Shown here: piece after piece, positions 63,118-64,000 of the stretch
Layout of the letters: each line of letters begins with the position of its first letter
Position numbering within the stretch: position 1 is the first letter of the stretch
Source of the DNA: Sinotaia quadrata
Taxonomy: Eukaryota; Mollusca; Gastropoda; Architaenioglossa; Viviparidae
Length of the DNA stretch: 64,000 nt
Assembly: GCA_028829895.1 (NCBI GenBank)
Contig: CM054178.1
Coordinates: 101,546,058 to 101,610,057, forward strand
Direction of reading: 5' to 3'
Translations under genes and position numbers: made by a program
Notes under the pieces: model-generated
Told to the model about the DNA's origin: nothing
The model's input: the letters and a program-made list of their open reading frames with translations, nothing else
Databases searched by the model: none

Positions 63118-64000
63118 ATGTCACTAATTAGTAAAAAACGTGCCCCTCTGATAAAATGGTTAGGTGAAGGAGAAGTCAAAGACAGAAGAAGAGTTAATTT
63201 AACAAGTTACAGGTAATTAAATTCCAAATATTGAATTTCTATGACCTATAACAACTACAGTAGTAGTAAGTACTAACGTTTGTTAATTTTTAATTTAGAA
63301 AGTCCTATAGCTCAGTTACTCATTGTCACTGTTGGCAGAAGCATGGCAAATTAATTGCTTTTGAAAACGTATTTTATTTAGTTAGTTATTAATCTTCATT
63401 TATTAGCTTTTGACTGTTCCAGAAACTTCAAACTAGATGGCGAAAAGTACAGCATAGGTGATCATGTTTTAATTGCAAAGAATGAAGAGGCTGATGAAGA
63501 TGACTGTTATATAGCAAGACTAGAAGAGCTCTATGAAGAAGGTAACCAAAAGCAAATGACAGAACGTATTACTATTATTCTGTAGGCCTACTTGTTTTTC
63601 ATATTTTGGATTTTTTTGAAAATAAGCTATTGCCTAAAGCAATGTAATTGACATACCGGTTATTATCCGTAGGGCCTATATTTTTTAAAATGTAAAATTG
63701 TCCAGAGAGTGTTTAAAAAATCTGTACCTGTGTGTATGTTTTAATAATTCATTGCATAATAATGCATTTATGGGGAGGGTGTGTGAAATTTTTGCAAAAG
63801 AAAGACTGGAGGTAATGTAAATTATTACTACTAGTACTATAGATATCACTAGACTCAAGAGTCAGATTAAATCATGCAAATCAAAATTATGTATTTATCT
63901 TTATGTCTGTTTAGAGACTACTCAGATAATAACATTATTGCATTCCTATTCTTTTTTCTGAAACATCATTACCAGGATAATATTATAAATAAATGTCTTG
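63118..64000 (+). CDS. ORC1: Origin recognition complex subunit 1, first two coding exons (partial)
   Basis: Exons 63118-63212 and 63423-63541 join in phase 2 and continue past the window with a phase-1 donor (gtaacc). ORC1 is the AAA+ subunit that drives ATP-dependent binding of ORC to replication origins; its N-terminal BAH domain reads chromatin. The 71 residues begin MSLISKKRAPLIKWLGEGE. The start of the BAH domain reads KYSIGDHVLIAKNEEADEDD, then CYIARLEELYEE. From memory, human ORC1 has an aligned [20 protein letters not shown], then KLLELFED, preceded by a similar basic leader with a W-G motif. The head-to-head position with PRPF38A is the same as in human, which supports the call. No further exon was seen in the last 460 bases. 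Confidence 0.87.

Overview
The window reads as nuclear DNA of an invertebrate animal, most likely a lophotrochozoan such as a mollusc. The clade is inferred only from the divergence and style of the proteins. It is strongly AT-rich, with short GT-AG exons, long introns, microsatellites and many decayed transposons. No bacterial operon, rRNA, tRNA or CRISPR array was seen. Most open frames over 60 codons are chance or repeat-derived. The real genes are chains of short exons that I joined by splice sites and reading phase.

Layout: (1) 622-2229, + strand: the last two coding exons of a TRPA1-like cation channel. (2) 2.2-17.7 kb: gene-poor and repeat-rich, with microsatellites, a 24-bp minisatellite, a 57-bp tandem array, two inverted copies of one interspersed repeat, and a LINE 3' fragment. 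(3) 18798-26656, + strand: seven exons of a small coiled-coil protein resembling CCDC152. (4) 26.7-38 kb: mostly introns and repeats, with a fold-back element of about 2 kb. (5) 37981-38937, - strand: the first two coding exons of POLE4, the small histone-fold subunit of DNA polymerase epsilon. (6) 39.2-40.5 kb: a 170-bp hAT MITE with a perfect 8-bp target duplication, followed by a hAT transposase fossil. (7) 45851-62938, - strand: all nine coding exons of PRPF38A, a spliceosomal B-complex protein of 346 residues. (8) 63118 to the window end, + strand: the first two coding exons of ORC1 (BAH domain), head-to-head with PRPF38A across 179 bp.

Three of the five genes serve core nuclear processes: ORC1 in origin recognition, POLE4 in replication and chromatin, PRPF38A in splicing. 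ORC1 and PRPF38A are also divergent neighbours in human, so this shared promoter looks ancient. It holds two CCAAT boxes and an E2F-like site.

The most unusual content is a family of large DNA transposons inside the 11.75-kb third intron of PRPF38A. Their ends read TAGGTAGTCCCAC and they make 8-bp target duplications. One copy (54484-60574, duplication AGTCTCAG) is interrupted by a second, internally deleted copy (56034-58513, duplication CTATGATT). That second copy forms a multi-kilobase palindrome with a third (50158-53580). The family carries subterminal repeats of about 172 bp and remnants of a coiled-coil protein that I cannot assign to a known transposase. Related ends occur in the POLE4 region.
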